A DNA stretch of 19,224 bases from an uncultured Clostridium sp. (GTDB taxonomy: Bacteria > Bacillota > Clostridia > Clostridiales > Clostridiaceae): positions 1-19,224 of the forward strand of contig CAMNZV010000008.1 in assembly GCA_946575275.1 (NCBI GenBank), written 5' to 3'. The translations under genes and the position numbers were made by a program. A model generated the notes under the pieces. It was not told the DNA's origin. It did not search any database and worked only from the letters and a program-made list of their open reading frames with translations. Of the stretch, positions 7,730-15,505 are shown piece by piece (the first letter of the stretch is position 1; every line of letters starts with the position of its first letter).

Positions 7730-8815
7730 CTATATCAATATATACAGCCACATTATGGCATATATAATTATTCCTATTCCAAAGGTTAAGATAAAGAAAT
7801 ATTTCCAATAAGTTTTCCAATCTGTAGGCATATTACCAACAAATTTACCTGTTTGTCCATTCATAGCAAAAATATATTTTTCATCCTTCCACTTTGTTGT
7901 AAGAATCCAAACTGGATAAAGGGCATACTTTATCTTCCCATCTTTTATATTAATACTACTATTTTCACATGTCACTGTATTATAACCACTTACTGTCCTT
8001 CTAAAAGTATCTTCTGTACTTTTCTTAATACGTTCATTTGCCCTTTTTATACTAACATTAGAATCTACATCATATTTATCAGCAAGATATCCTGAAAGAT
8101 ATGCTGTATTAAAATCAACAGCATCCTTAAATTCAAAAGGCTCTATTGATTCCATAAGATCATCTGGCATTTTTGATGACCCATCAACTGGAATAAGATT
8201 GAATCCTAAATTCCCATTACGTACAATTGAATAGAAGCTTGTCTCAACATAATTATAATCTTTACTACTCCAACTTCTAACTTTTGTTCCTCTATATCTC
8301 ATATCTGCATCAACATCTGCATCAAATAGCCAAAAAGGAACATACACTCCTTTTATCTCTTCAATATGATTTTCATCTTTAAATACTTTAGGTAAAAGAC
8401 GCTTTCCTGTCATATGTTTTTTCAAGGCTTCCTTTGCCTGTTTCTTATCAAATTTAAATGGAATAACATAATCAGGTTTTAGATTTCCTTTAAATTGTCC
8501 TGTCATCACAACAGGATTATCACAATATGGGCAATTTGAAGCTGCAGTGGTTTCTTCTACAATTATTTCACCACCACAGGAATTACAGGAATATATCCTC
8601 ATTCCTTCTTCTTCGCCTTCTTGCCATTCTCCCCCAACATTGTCGTCCCAAGCCATATCAGAATTACTATCTTTCTCTAAATCTTCATTGTATGCCTTTG
8701 CTGCTTCAATTTCAAATTCAGTATCACAAAATGGGCACTTCATTTTTTGAATGGAACTATTAAACTCAATAGCGCCTCCACAGCATGGACATTTATATTC
8801 CCTTACTTCAGACAT
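7730..8815 (-). CDS. ydjG: Zinc-ribbon membrane protein (YdjG-like)
   Basis: Two zinc ribbons open the protein: CPCCGG...CPFCD (about 9-31) and CNSCGG...CPYCD (about 77-99), separated by an acidic linker. A roughly 200-residue middle domain contains the GVYVPFWLFDADVDADMRYRG and KYALYPVWILTTKW segments typical of this family. One C-terminal helix (about 342-360) ends the 361-residue protein. Such proteins are often mislabelled as TFIIB-type or primosomal helicase fragments because of the ribbons; the tail anchor and the neighbours identify it as YdjG-like. Start ATG at 8815 follows a GGGGGGG ribosome binding site. It lies 22 bp after ydjI and 12 bp before ydjH. The probable job is a tail-anchored scaffold for the SPFH protein, inferred from B. 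subtilis. Confidence 0.88.
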   Translation of the reverse strand: MSEVREYKCPCCGGAIEFNSSIQKMKCPFCDTEFEIEAAKAYNEDLEKDSNSDMAWDDNVGGEWQEGEEEGMRIYSCNSCGGEIIVEETTAASNCPYCDNPVVMTGQFKGNLKPDYVIPFKFDKKQAKEALKKHMTGKRLLPKVFKDENHIEEIKGVYVPFWLFDADVDADMRYRGTKVRSWSSKDYNYVETSFYSIVRNGNLGFNLIPVDGSSKMPDDLMESIEPFEFKDAVDFNTAYLSGYLADKYDVDSNVSIKRANERIKKSTEDTFRRTVSGYNTVTCENSSINIKDGKIKYALYPVWILTTKWKDEKYIFAMNGQTGKFVGNMPTDWKTYWKYFFILTFGIGIIIYAIMWLYILI

Positions 8816-8837
8816 TTTATCCCCCCCTTATTGTAAC

Positions 8838-10166
8838 TTACTTTTTAACATCTGATTCATTAAATATGTCTCCACATTCTGGACAAAATTTAGGTGGATT
8901 TGTTGGGTCTTCTGGCTCCCATCCACATTTATCACATTTATATTGTAATGCTTCTTCTGGTTTTTTTGCTCCACATTCTGTGCAAAACTTACCCTTACTT
9001 ATAGTTCCACATTGTTTACATGTCCATCCATCTTCTGCCTTAGGCTTTCCACATTCAATGCAAAATTTTCCTGTATTTGATTTTCCACAGCTACAATTCC
9101 ATGAATCTGCTTTTTTAGGCTCATTATTATTTTCTATTGGATTGTTTTGGGCTTCTTGTTTCTGACCCATATCAAAAAGACCTTGTGCATTCATTCCACC
9201 TGCATTTTGTGCCATATTCATTCCCATAAAGCCCATCATAGCTCCATTTTCATTTCCAGCTGCTGATTTCAATGCCTCAGCCTGTGCATCTACAAGTCTT
9301 GCACCTGCCATATTTCCATTTCTGAAAACAGCAGTCTTTTGTAAATCTTTAATCATATCTTCATCTTCTTTAGGGGCTGTTACTGAATTTACACCAAAGG
9401 ATGCAACTACTATCCCCCTATTTTCAGCCCACTTTTTAGAAAGAACTTCATTTAAAGCCTCTGAAATTTCCATAGTATGACCTGGAAGAGAGCTATAACG
9501 TATTCCAAGATCTGATATTTTAGAAAATGCAGGTTGCATTGCTGTTAAAAGCTCTGTTTTTAACATACTGTCTATTTCTTCTCTTTGGTATGTATCTTGA
9601 ACATTTCCACAAACATTTGTATAAAAAAGTATTGGATTAATTATCTTATATGAATATTCCCCATTACATCTAATTGAAATATCAACATCAAGACCTATAT
9701 TTTTATCTACTACTCTAAATGGTATTGGATTTGCCGTACCATATTTGTTTCCTAATATTTCTTTTGTATTTATATAATAAACTCTTTGATCCTTACCAGT
9801 ATCTCCTCCATAAGTAAAACGTTTCCCAATCATAGAAAATGTATTTTTAATACCTTCTCCAAGACCTCCTGTAAAAATACTTGGTTCTGTTGATGTATTC
9901 CATACAAATTCTCCAGGCTCTGCACACACTTCAACTACTTTCCCTTGCTCAACAATAATCATACACTGTCCATCATTAACAGCAATTCCTGAACCATTTG
10001 AAATAATATTTTCTTCGCCCTTTGTATTTGAAGAACGCCCTGAAGTTTTCTTTTTTCCTTTTGCAACAAGCACATCTGCCTCTAAAGCTTCACAATAAAA
10101 AAGCTCCTTCCATTGATCTGCCATTACCCCGCCAGCTGCACCTAAACCTGCTTTTATAAGTCCCAT
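8838..10166 (-). CDS. ydjI: SPFH-domain protein with C-terminal zinc ribbons (YdjI-like)
   Basis: Soluble SPFH (stomatin/prohibitin/flotillin) family scaffold, often annotated as virion core protein-like. ATG at 10166 (MGLIKAGLG) follows GGGGAGGT and gives 442 residues; the same frame runs open for 84 more codons upstream, but these overlap a terminator and another gene and are not translated. The SPFH domain covers about 60-300, including MIIVEQGKVVEVCAEPGEF and RVYYINTKEI. A Met/Gly/Asn/Gln-rich linker (about 315-365) leads to three zinc ribbons: CSCGK...CIECGK, CKQCG...CTECG and CDKCG...CPECG. B. subtilis YdjI (323 residues) is shorter; the extra length here is largely the ribbons. In B. 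subtilis, YdjI is needed to link PspA to the membrane. It is the first gene of the ydjIGH operon, with its own promoter. Confidence 0.9.
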   Translation of the reverse strand: MGLIKAGLGAAGGVMADQWKELFYCEALEADVLVAKGKKKTSGRSSNTKGEENIISNGSGIAVNDGQCMIIVEQGKVVEVCAEPGEFVWNTSTEPSIFTGGLGEGIKNTFSMIGKRFTYGGDTGKDQRVYYINTKEILGNKYGTANPIPFRVVDKNIGLDVDISIRCNGEYSYKIINPILFYTNVCGNVQDTYQREEIDSMLKTELLTAMQPAFSKISDLGIRYSSLPGHTMEISEALNEVLSKKWAENRGIVVASFGVNSVTAPKEDEDMIKDLQKTAVFRNGNMAGARLVDAQAEALKSAAGNENGAMMGFMGMNMAQNAGGMNAQGLFDMGQKQEAQNNPIENNNEPKKADSWNCSCGKSNTGKFCIECGKPKAEDGWTCKQCGTISKGKFCTECGAKKPEEALQYKCDKCGWEPEDPTNPPKFCPECGDIFNESDVKK

Positions 10167-10199
10167 ATTTTTACCTCCCCATTTTTTATAGTCTTTTTT

Positions 10200-10208
10200 A
10201 TTATACCA
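10200..10208 (-). promoter_or_regulatory. Extended -10 promoter of the ydjI operon
   Basis: TGG-TATAAT on the minus strand (10208-10200) matches the extended -10 consensus TGnTATAAT. No good -35 box is seen at 17 bp. It lies between the terminator of the upstream gene and the ydjI ribosome binding site, giving a leader of roughly 25 nt. Confidence 0.65.
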
Positions 10209-10229
10209 ATAATTTATTGAAAATACTAA

Positions 10230-10261
10230 TAAAAAAATAAAAAAGGAGTGCAACGCACCCC
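10230..10261 (-). terminator. Intrinsic terminator after the signal peptidase-like gene
   Basis: On the minus strand GGGGTGC (10261-10255), loop GTT, and GCACTCC (10251-10245) form a 7-bp stem with one G-U pair. It is followed by TTTTTATTTTTTTA. It separates the signal peptidase-like gene from the ydjI operon. Confidence 0.88.
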
Positions 10262-10269
10262 TAAAAACC

Positions 10270-10854
10270 TTAATAATATTTAATATCCTTACTTCTACTA
10301 AAAGGATAAACAATACTTGTAATCTCTCCGATAAAGTCATCCTTTGGTATAAATTTATAATCCCAGTACCTACTGTCAAAAGAACTTCCCCTATTATCTC
10401 CAAGCATAAAATATTCACCTTCTGGAACTAATACTTCAAAATTCACATTACCATTTATTTTGGATGAAACATAATTTTCAGCAAATAACATACCATTTAC
10501 AAAAACCTTATCATTTTCAACCTTTATAGTGTCTCCTCCAACGCCTATACATCTTGCAATTAGATTTTCCTTATCCTTTTTAAACTTATATACATGTCCA
10601 CGTGAAATTGAAATATTTCTCTTATCCACTGTAACCATATCATTTATTTTAATGGTTTCCTTCATATTATCTGATTTTATCCCTTCAATGCCTATAAAAA
10701 ATATGTTTACTATAGAATAGATACTAAGTATAGTGCATAGAATTGCAATACCTATTAAGGCTCTTTTTTTAATTTTTTTTATTCTCTTGTTTTTCTTTTC
10801 TTCTTTAATAAATTGAATTTTCTCTAAAGTATAAGAATCCCCGTGTAACTCCAT
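10270..10854 (-). CDS. Signal peptidase I-like protein lacking catalytic Ser and Lys
   Basis: Clear S26 signal peptidase homologue: a basic N-terminal segment (about 17-31), one membrane anchor (about 32-55), then an extracytoplasmic domain. The box normally reading GxSMxPTL is here SDNMKETI. In an ungapped alignment with B. subtilis SipS from memory, the catalytic Ser position is Asn63. The box normally KRxIGxPGD is ARCIGVGGD, so the general-base Lys is Ala100. The later boxes are well kept (GDNRGSSFDSR, 152-162). Codons AAT (10668-10666) and GCA (10557-10555) confirm both changes. The fold should be intact but peptidase activity is not expected. ATG at 10854 follows GGGGTGA; a GTG at 10863 overlaps that site. 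It has 194 residues and its own promoter and terminator. A signal-peptide-binding or regulatory role is possible; none can be proven. Confidence 0.88.
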   Translation of the reverse strand: MELHGDSYTLEKIQFIKEEKKNKRIKKIKKRALIGIAILCTILSIYSIVNIFFIGIEGIKSDNMKETIKINDMVTVDKRNISISRGHVYKFKKDKENLIARCIGVGGDTIKVENDKVFVNGMLFAENYVSSKINGNVNFEVLVPEGEYFMLGDNRGSSFDSRYWDYKFIPKDDFIGEITSIVYPFSRSKDIKYY

Positions 10855-10886
10855 AACTTTCACCCCACAAAATATTCATACCTACA

Positions 10887-10915
10887 ATTATATTATCATA
10901 TGGTAAATAATTCAA
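10887..10915 (-). promoter_or_regulatory. Sigma-A promoter of the signal peptidase-like gene
   Basis: On the minus strand TTGAAT (10915-10910) and TATAAT (10892-10887) are separated by 17 bp, about 33 bp upstream of the start codon. This supports expression apart from the upstream transglutaminase operon, although no strong terminator separates them. Confidence 0.75.
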
Positions 10916-10947
10916 TTTTAATTTGCTTAATTTACATATTGTTCATA

Positions 10948-13419
10948 TTATTTTAAGTTTAATATATATCTAAAATATATTTTAGATATAATTGATAATT
11001 TCTTATATTTTTCATTAACCATTTTTAAAACATATTCAACTACTATATCATATTCAGAGGCCTTTAATTTATGCTTGCTAAATTCCGCCTTATATATTAC
11101 ATCTAAAATTTTATTAAATTCATCCTCTTTAATAAATTCATATTCCCTGCACAATCTTATAATATATTCCTTAACAGAAAGTTCCCCTATATCATCTTTT
11201 ATATTATAATTTAAAGCCCTTCTTAAATAACTGTAAAGCTTAATTGTATTTCTGTTATAAGAATCATTTTTTATCATTTTATTAAATTTAATAACTATAT
11301 AATAATGTCTAATTAATATTAGAAAAATACTAGCTATTACAATTAAAAAAATAGCAGCTATAATTATTTCTGTATTATTTAAAGTATTAGATGTTAATTC
11401 TTTAGTAGTTTCACTTTCTATATTTTCACTTTCCCTTTGTGCTTCTATTTCTTGTTCTTTTGGTTCTTCAGCCTTTGTATTATTTTCAATTTGCTCTGTT
11501 TTTTGATTATCCTGAGGCTTCTCTACATTTGAAATGCTTTCTACATTTGCACTTGGAGTTACTTCAATTGGTACCCAGCCAATTTCCTCTATATACACCT
11601 CAACCCAAGCATGAGCTGCACTATCTAAAACATTAACTTCTGCATATTCACTCTCTTCAAATTCATTTGTCACACTAGTTCCATTATCTTCTTTAAAATA
11701 TTTTTTTATTTCATCATTTTTATATATAGTATTTTTAGAGTTTATTTCGTTTGTTTTAATTACATAGCCCTCAACATACCTTGCAGGAACTCCCATTGCC
11801 CTTAGAATTACTGTTGCTGCTGTTGCATAATAGGTGCAGTATCCCTCCTTGCTTTCATATAAAAAATATTCAACAAAATCCTTTCCTTTTGGAAGCTTAC
11901 CAGGGGAAAGTGTATATTTGGTTCCATCTTGAACTGCACTAATAGCTTCATCAATACAATAGTAAACATTATTATTTTTTAAAATCTCTCCATTATATTT
12001 TTCTTTTATTTTATCTAATCCATCATCCGGAAGCCTTGTATATGCGTCATAAACAAAATTAACATACCCCTTTTCTCCATAAGATGGGTTTCTATCTATA
12101 CTATCAATGTTATCTGTAGAATCATAATCCCTATAAATTATCTCATTTCTAAAATAGGGTATTTCGTATTCTTCTTCTCCTTTATATTTATCAAATACCT
12201 CTTCCATACTTTTGGAACCTTTTTCTTCATTATCTATATTATAATAATTATATGGCATATAACTATAATCACTATTAGCATTAACATTTTGGACCTTCAT
12301 TCTTCCAGTTGTAATACTCCTAAAATCCTCTTTGTTAGTTGTCAATCTATTGTTTGCTATATTGCCATTAATATTAAAGCCTGATATTCTTGAATAATTA
12401 TTATCTAAATTATAAGTTGTTATTAAATCTTCCGATATATTATTCCATTTATTTTTATTATATTCACATCCAATAAAGCCTCTTAAATATACATTACTAT
12501 CTAACCTTTTTGATACTGTTACAATTAAATCTGTAGTATTATCATATTCAATTTCAGATATTTGACCTAAAATACCACCATCTACTCCACCCTTACTTTT
12601 ATTTTTTGTTATTACATTGTACAAACCATTCTTTGAAATATTCTTAGCTATATCCTCTATTTTATCCTTATAGTTTTCTATTTCAATTGGTCTTGTACTA
12701 TATTCACTTGGAGCATATACATTATATACAATTCCCCATAAAACTAAGGTAAACATAGCTAATATAAAAGCTACTTTATTTCTTACTCCTATATTTTGAT
12801 TTTTTTTGCTACCGCTCATTCCAATGGTACATATCCATGCTATTACAAGTATAGAAAAAGAAGTGATACTTGGCATTATTCCATAATATACACCAAGTTC
12901 TAAAAAAGGAAAGGTAATAAGTAATAGTAATAATATTCTTGATTTATATACAACACTAAAGGTAATAAAAAATGATAGTATTATTATTAGGAATATTAAA
13001 AATATATTAATGGAAGCACCTTCATCTAAATTATAGAAGATAGATATTTTATCTAAATATACACCTTTTTCAAATAACTGCTGCACAATTTTATCATATA
13101 AGATTATAGCTCCATCAATAATATGCCTATATGCTAGTCCCCCATAAAGAGCTAGCACTCCAAGAGATATTAATATTACCCTAAGTTTTTTCACTGCAGC
13201 CTTAAAAATATATGAGAAGTAAGAAGTACAAACTATTGTAAAACCTATTAGTATAATGGTATTTGCCTTAATTTCAAATGAAGTTAGTACTACATATATT
13301 GTCCCAATTAAAGCTAAAATAGCCACTATTACATCAAAATAATTAAAAATATTTTTTATATTTTTTCTTGCTATATCAGCCTTAAATAATATCTCTGGTT
13401 TTTTATGCTTATTTTTCAT
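10948..13419 (-). CDS. Multi-pass transglutaminase-like membrane protein (TgpA type)
   Basis: Large membrane protein of 823 residues. The N-terminal third holds about seven hydrophobic helices (between 27 and 231). An extracytoplasmic region carries a transglutaminase-like domain with Cys528 (EGYCTYYATAATVILRAMG), His603 (AHAWVEVY) and an acidic residue, Glu619, in WVPIEVTPSA. A Glu-rich spacer, one more helix (about 690-712) and a cytoplasmic tail follow. The papain-like triad is complete if Glu replaces the usual Asp, a variant I believe is common in Firmicutes. Activity could be protein crosslinking, peptide cleavage or amide transfer; the sequence does not say. ATG at 13419 follows GAGGAAA. 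It is the last gene of the MoxR-DUF58-transglutaminase unit, 11 bp after the DUF58 gene. I see no strong terminator after it. Confidence 0.92.
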   Translation of the reverse strand: MKNKHKKPEILFKADIARKNIKNIFNYFDVIVAILALIGTIYVVLTSFEIKANTIILIGFTIVCTSYFSYIFKAAVKKLRVILISLGVLALYGGLAYRHIIDGAIILYDKIVQQLFEKGVYLDKISIFYNLDEGASINIFLIFLIIILSFFITFSVVYKSRILLLLLITFPFLELGVYYGIMPSITSFSILVIAWICTIGMSGSKKNQNIGVRNKVAFILAMFTLVLWGIVYNVYAPSEYSTRPIEIENYKDKIEDIAKNISKNGLYNVITKNKSKGGVDGGILGQISEIEYDNTTDLIVTVSKRLDSNVYLRGFIGCEYNKNKWNNISEDLITTYNLDNNYSRISGFNINGNIANNRLTTNKEDFRSITTGRMKVQNVNANSDYSYMPYNYYNIDNEEKGSKSMEEVFDKYKGEEEYEIPYFRNEIIYRDYDSTDNIDSIDRNPSYGEKGYVNFVYDAYTRLPDDGLDKIKEKYNGEILKNNNVYYCIDEAISAVQDGTKYTLSPGKLPKGKDFVEYFLYESKEGYCTYYATAATVILRAMGVPARYVEGYVIKTNEINSKNTIYKNDEIKKYFKEDNGTSVTNEFEESEYAEVNVLDSAAHAWVEVYIEEIGWVPIEVTPSANVESISNVEKPQDNQKTEQIENNTKAEEPKEQEIEAQRESENIESETTKELTSNTLNNTEIIIAAIFLIVIASIFLILIRHYYIVIKFNKMIKNDSYNRNTIKLYSYLRRALNYNIKDDIGELSVKEYIIRLCREYEFIKEDEFNKILDVIYKAEFSKHKLKASEYDIVVEYVLKMVNEKYKKLSIISKIYFRYILNLK

Positions 13420-13430
13420 ATTTATTTCCT

Positions 13431-14549
13431 CTATAAAACTATATTTTCAATACTATCTTTTATTGAATTGGAATTTATATATTTTATATTCCCATCTATA
13501 ATTTGTTTATTTTCAGTTTCTTCATATATGCAAAGTATTGTTTCGTTTATTCTTTGAAATTCCTTTAGCTTATCTATACTGCTACTTTCTGTTACAAAAA
13601 ATATTCTTTTATAGTTATCCTTATTTAAATCACCTATATACTGCATACCCTCATTAGAATTTATAATACTCTTTATGGCCTCTATGGTATCCTCATTGTT
13701 TGATATATCTTTAAAGTCATTGTATAAAATATAGTGATGTCTATTTAAATTGTTTAATAATGCTGATAATGAAGCTATAGTTTCTAAAATACCTTCTATA
13801 ACCTTTATTGATTGGTTTTTTGTATCTAAATCAACAATAATAATATCTTCCTTGCTAATTGGTAAACTAAATTCCTTTACCATTAAATCCTGCTTTTTTA
13901 TGCTAAGCTTCCAATGTATTTTTTGTATTTTATCTGAAGGCTTATACTCCCTTATATTAAAGACTTCTGATGGATCATCACCTGGCTTTATTGTAGAAAA
14001 ACTATCGCCCTCACCAAAGATTTCTTCATTATCTATATCCTTTTGTCTATTTATCTCATAAATATTAGGTAATACTATTACAGGTTTCATTTGATACATC
14101 TTTTTTCTTAGTGAAAATAGACTAAGGTAATCATAAATTTTTATCTTTTCTATCTTAACCTGAATTTTTCCTGTAATGCTTGACTGCAATATGCAATTTA
14201 AAACTAAACTTTCTTTACTGTCTAAATTAGCTTCAACTACCTTTTTAAACTTTTTATTTGAATATAAATTTTTATAAGAAAGGTATATCCTACATTTTTT
14301 AATTGGGAAGATAGATTTGTTAGTTGCATTAATTTGAATTTCAATTTTTTCATCTTTATTTACTATTAAAGTCTCATTTTTTATATTAATCTCTATTTTA
14401 AACCATGAAATTACAAGAGTTATAAATAAAAACATTGGTAAAAATAAAACTAGGGCTAATAATAAAATAGGAAAATAATTAACATATATTATTGCAAATA
14501 ACATAGAAACAATAACTAAAATAATATAGGATATTTTTACTTTAATCAT
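13431..14549 (-). CDS. DUF58 domain membrane-anchored protein
   Basis: Two N-terminal membrane helices (about 7-25 and 28-50) are followed by a roughly 140-residue beta-rich region. The DUF58 hallmark then follows at 198-227, starting NIREYKPSDKIQKIHWKLS and ending LMVKEF. The C-terminal part resembles a von Willebrand A-like fold (DIIIVDLDTK), where metal-binding residues are not obvious. It has 372 residues, typical for the family. The start ATG overlaps the end of the MoxR gene by 8 bp, indicating translational coupling. DUF58 proteins nearly always lie beside MoxR ATPases, and a partnership in assembling or activating envelope proteins is proposed for the family; the specific function is unknown. 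Confidence 0.93.
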   Translation of the reverse strand: MIKVKISYIILVIVSMLFAIIYVNYFPILLLALVLFLPMFLFITLVISWFKIEINIKNETLIVNKDEKIEIQINATNKSIFPIKKCRIYLSYKNLYSNKKFKKVVEANLDSKESLVLNCILQSSITGKIQVKIEKIKIYDYLSLFSLRKKMYQMKPVIVLPNIYEINRQKDIDNEEIFGEGDSFSTIKPGDDPSEVFNIREYKPSDKIQKIHWKLSIKKQDLMVKEFSLPISKEDIIIVDLDTKNQSIKVIEGILETIASLSALLNNLNRHHYILYNDFKDISNNEDTIEAIKSIINSNEGMQYIGDLNKDNYKRIFFVTESSSIDKLKEFQRINETILCIYEETENKQIIDGNIKYINSNSIKDSIENIVL

Positions 14550-15489
14550 TATTCTTTGCCTCTATAGGTGTATTATTTTCTATTTCCTTAAGGACATCTA
14601 AAATAGTATAATTATTTAACTTTGCTTTAGAACTTAATATAATTCTATGGGCTACAACATCAATAAAAACCTTTTCAACATCCTCTGGTGTTACATAATC
14701 CCTATTGCAAATAAAAGCCCTTGCCTTACTCATTTTTGTTAAGGAAACTGTTCCTCTAGGACTTACCCCAAGAGATATTAGGGAACTTGTTCTAGTTGCT
14801 ACTACTAATTTTGCAATATATTCATAGATTTTTTCATGGACATGTATTTCTTCTATAAAATCTTGCATTCTTAATATATCAGTTGCATTTACAACAGATT
14901 TTACATCATTTAGAGGATTTCCATTTTTCTTTCCTTTTATTATGTTAATTTCACTTTTAATATCAGGATAACCCATTGTAATTTTTATCATAAATCTATC
15001 AAGTTGAGATTCTGGCAGCATTTGAGTTCCAACAGATCCAATTGGATTTTGTGTTGCAATAACAAAAAATGGCTTTGGTGCCTCCCTTGTAATTCCATCT
15101 ACTGTTATCTTTCCTTCCTCCATAACTTCAAGAAGGGCAGATTGGGTTTTTGATGAAGTTCTATTAACCTCATCTGCCAAAAGTAAATTGCACATAGCAG
15201 CACCATCTTTATATTCAAAATTTCCATTATCCTTATTATACATAGAAAACCCTGTTATATCCGTTGGCAAAACATCTGGTGTAAGTTGTAATCTATTGCA
15301 TTTTAGGGACATAGCTTTTGAAAATGCTAAAGCCAAAGTGGTTTTTCCAACTCCAGGTATATCTTCAATTAATATATGCCCCTTTGCAAGTAATGCTACA
15401 AGTACCTTTTCAATTATTTCATCCTTTCCTATAACAACTTTTTTTACTTCAGTTATTATATTTTCAGCCATTAAACTATATTCCTTCAT
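14542..15489 (-). CDS. MoxR-family AAA+ ATPase
   Basis: Cytoplasmic AAA+ chaperone-like ATPase of 315 residues. Walker A is GVGKT at 46-50 within IEDIPGVGKTT, Walker B is LLLADEVNR with Asp106 and Glu107, and sensor 1 is in FFVIATQNP. The segments GTQMLPESQLDRF and SPRGTVSLTKMSKA are family hallmarks. ATG at 15489 follows GGGGAG with normal spacing; the frame extends five codons upstream from a TTG that lies across the ribosome binding site. MoxR proteins use ATP to mature or activate partner proteins, usually ones encoded beside them. Here the partners would be the DUF58 and transglutaminase proteins encoded directly downstream. Confidence 0.95.
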   Translation of the reverse strand: MKEYSLMAENIITEVKKVVIGKDEIIEKVLVALLAKGHILIEDIPGVGKTTLALAFSKAMSLKCNRLQLTPDVLPTDITGFSMYNKDNGNFEYKDGAAMCNLLLADEVNRTSSKTQSALLEVMEEGKITVDGITREAPKPFFVIATQNPIGSVGTQMLPESQLDRFMIKITMGYPDIKSEINIIKGKKNGNPLNDVKSVVNATDILRMQDFIEEIHVHEKIYEYIAKLVVATRTSSLISLGVSPRGTVSLTKMSKARAFICNRDYVTPEDVEKVFIDVVAHRIILSSKAKLNNYTILDVLKEIENNTPIEAKNND

Positions 15490-15505
15490 ATTTACACTCC
15501 CCAAT

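Noticed and set aside
7730..8815. Annotation of the zinc-ribbon protein as a transcription factor or PriA-type helicase
   Set aside because: Only short zinc ribbons support that; there are no helicase motifs, the protein has a C-terminal membrane anchor, and the neighbours match the YdjGHI set.
10167..10418. N-terminal extension of 84 codons on the SPFH protein
   Set aside because: It overlaps the end of the signal peptidase-like gene and its terminator. The ATG at 10166 has a strong ribosome binding site and starts the family-typical sequence.
13750..14061. Open frame of 103 codons opposite the DUF58 gene
   Set aside because: It is a shadow of the coding strand: no ribosome binding site, no family resemblance, and it lies wholly within a well-supported gene. 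The same holds for the other short antisense frames.
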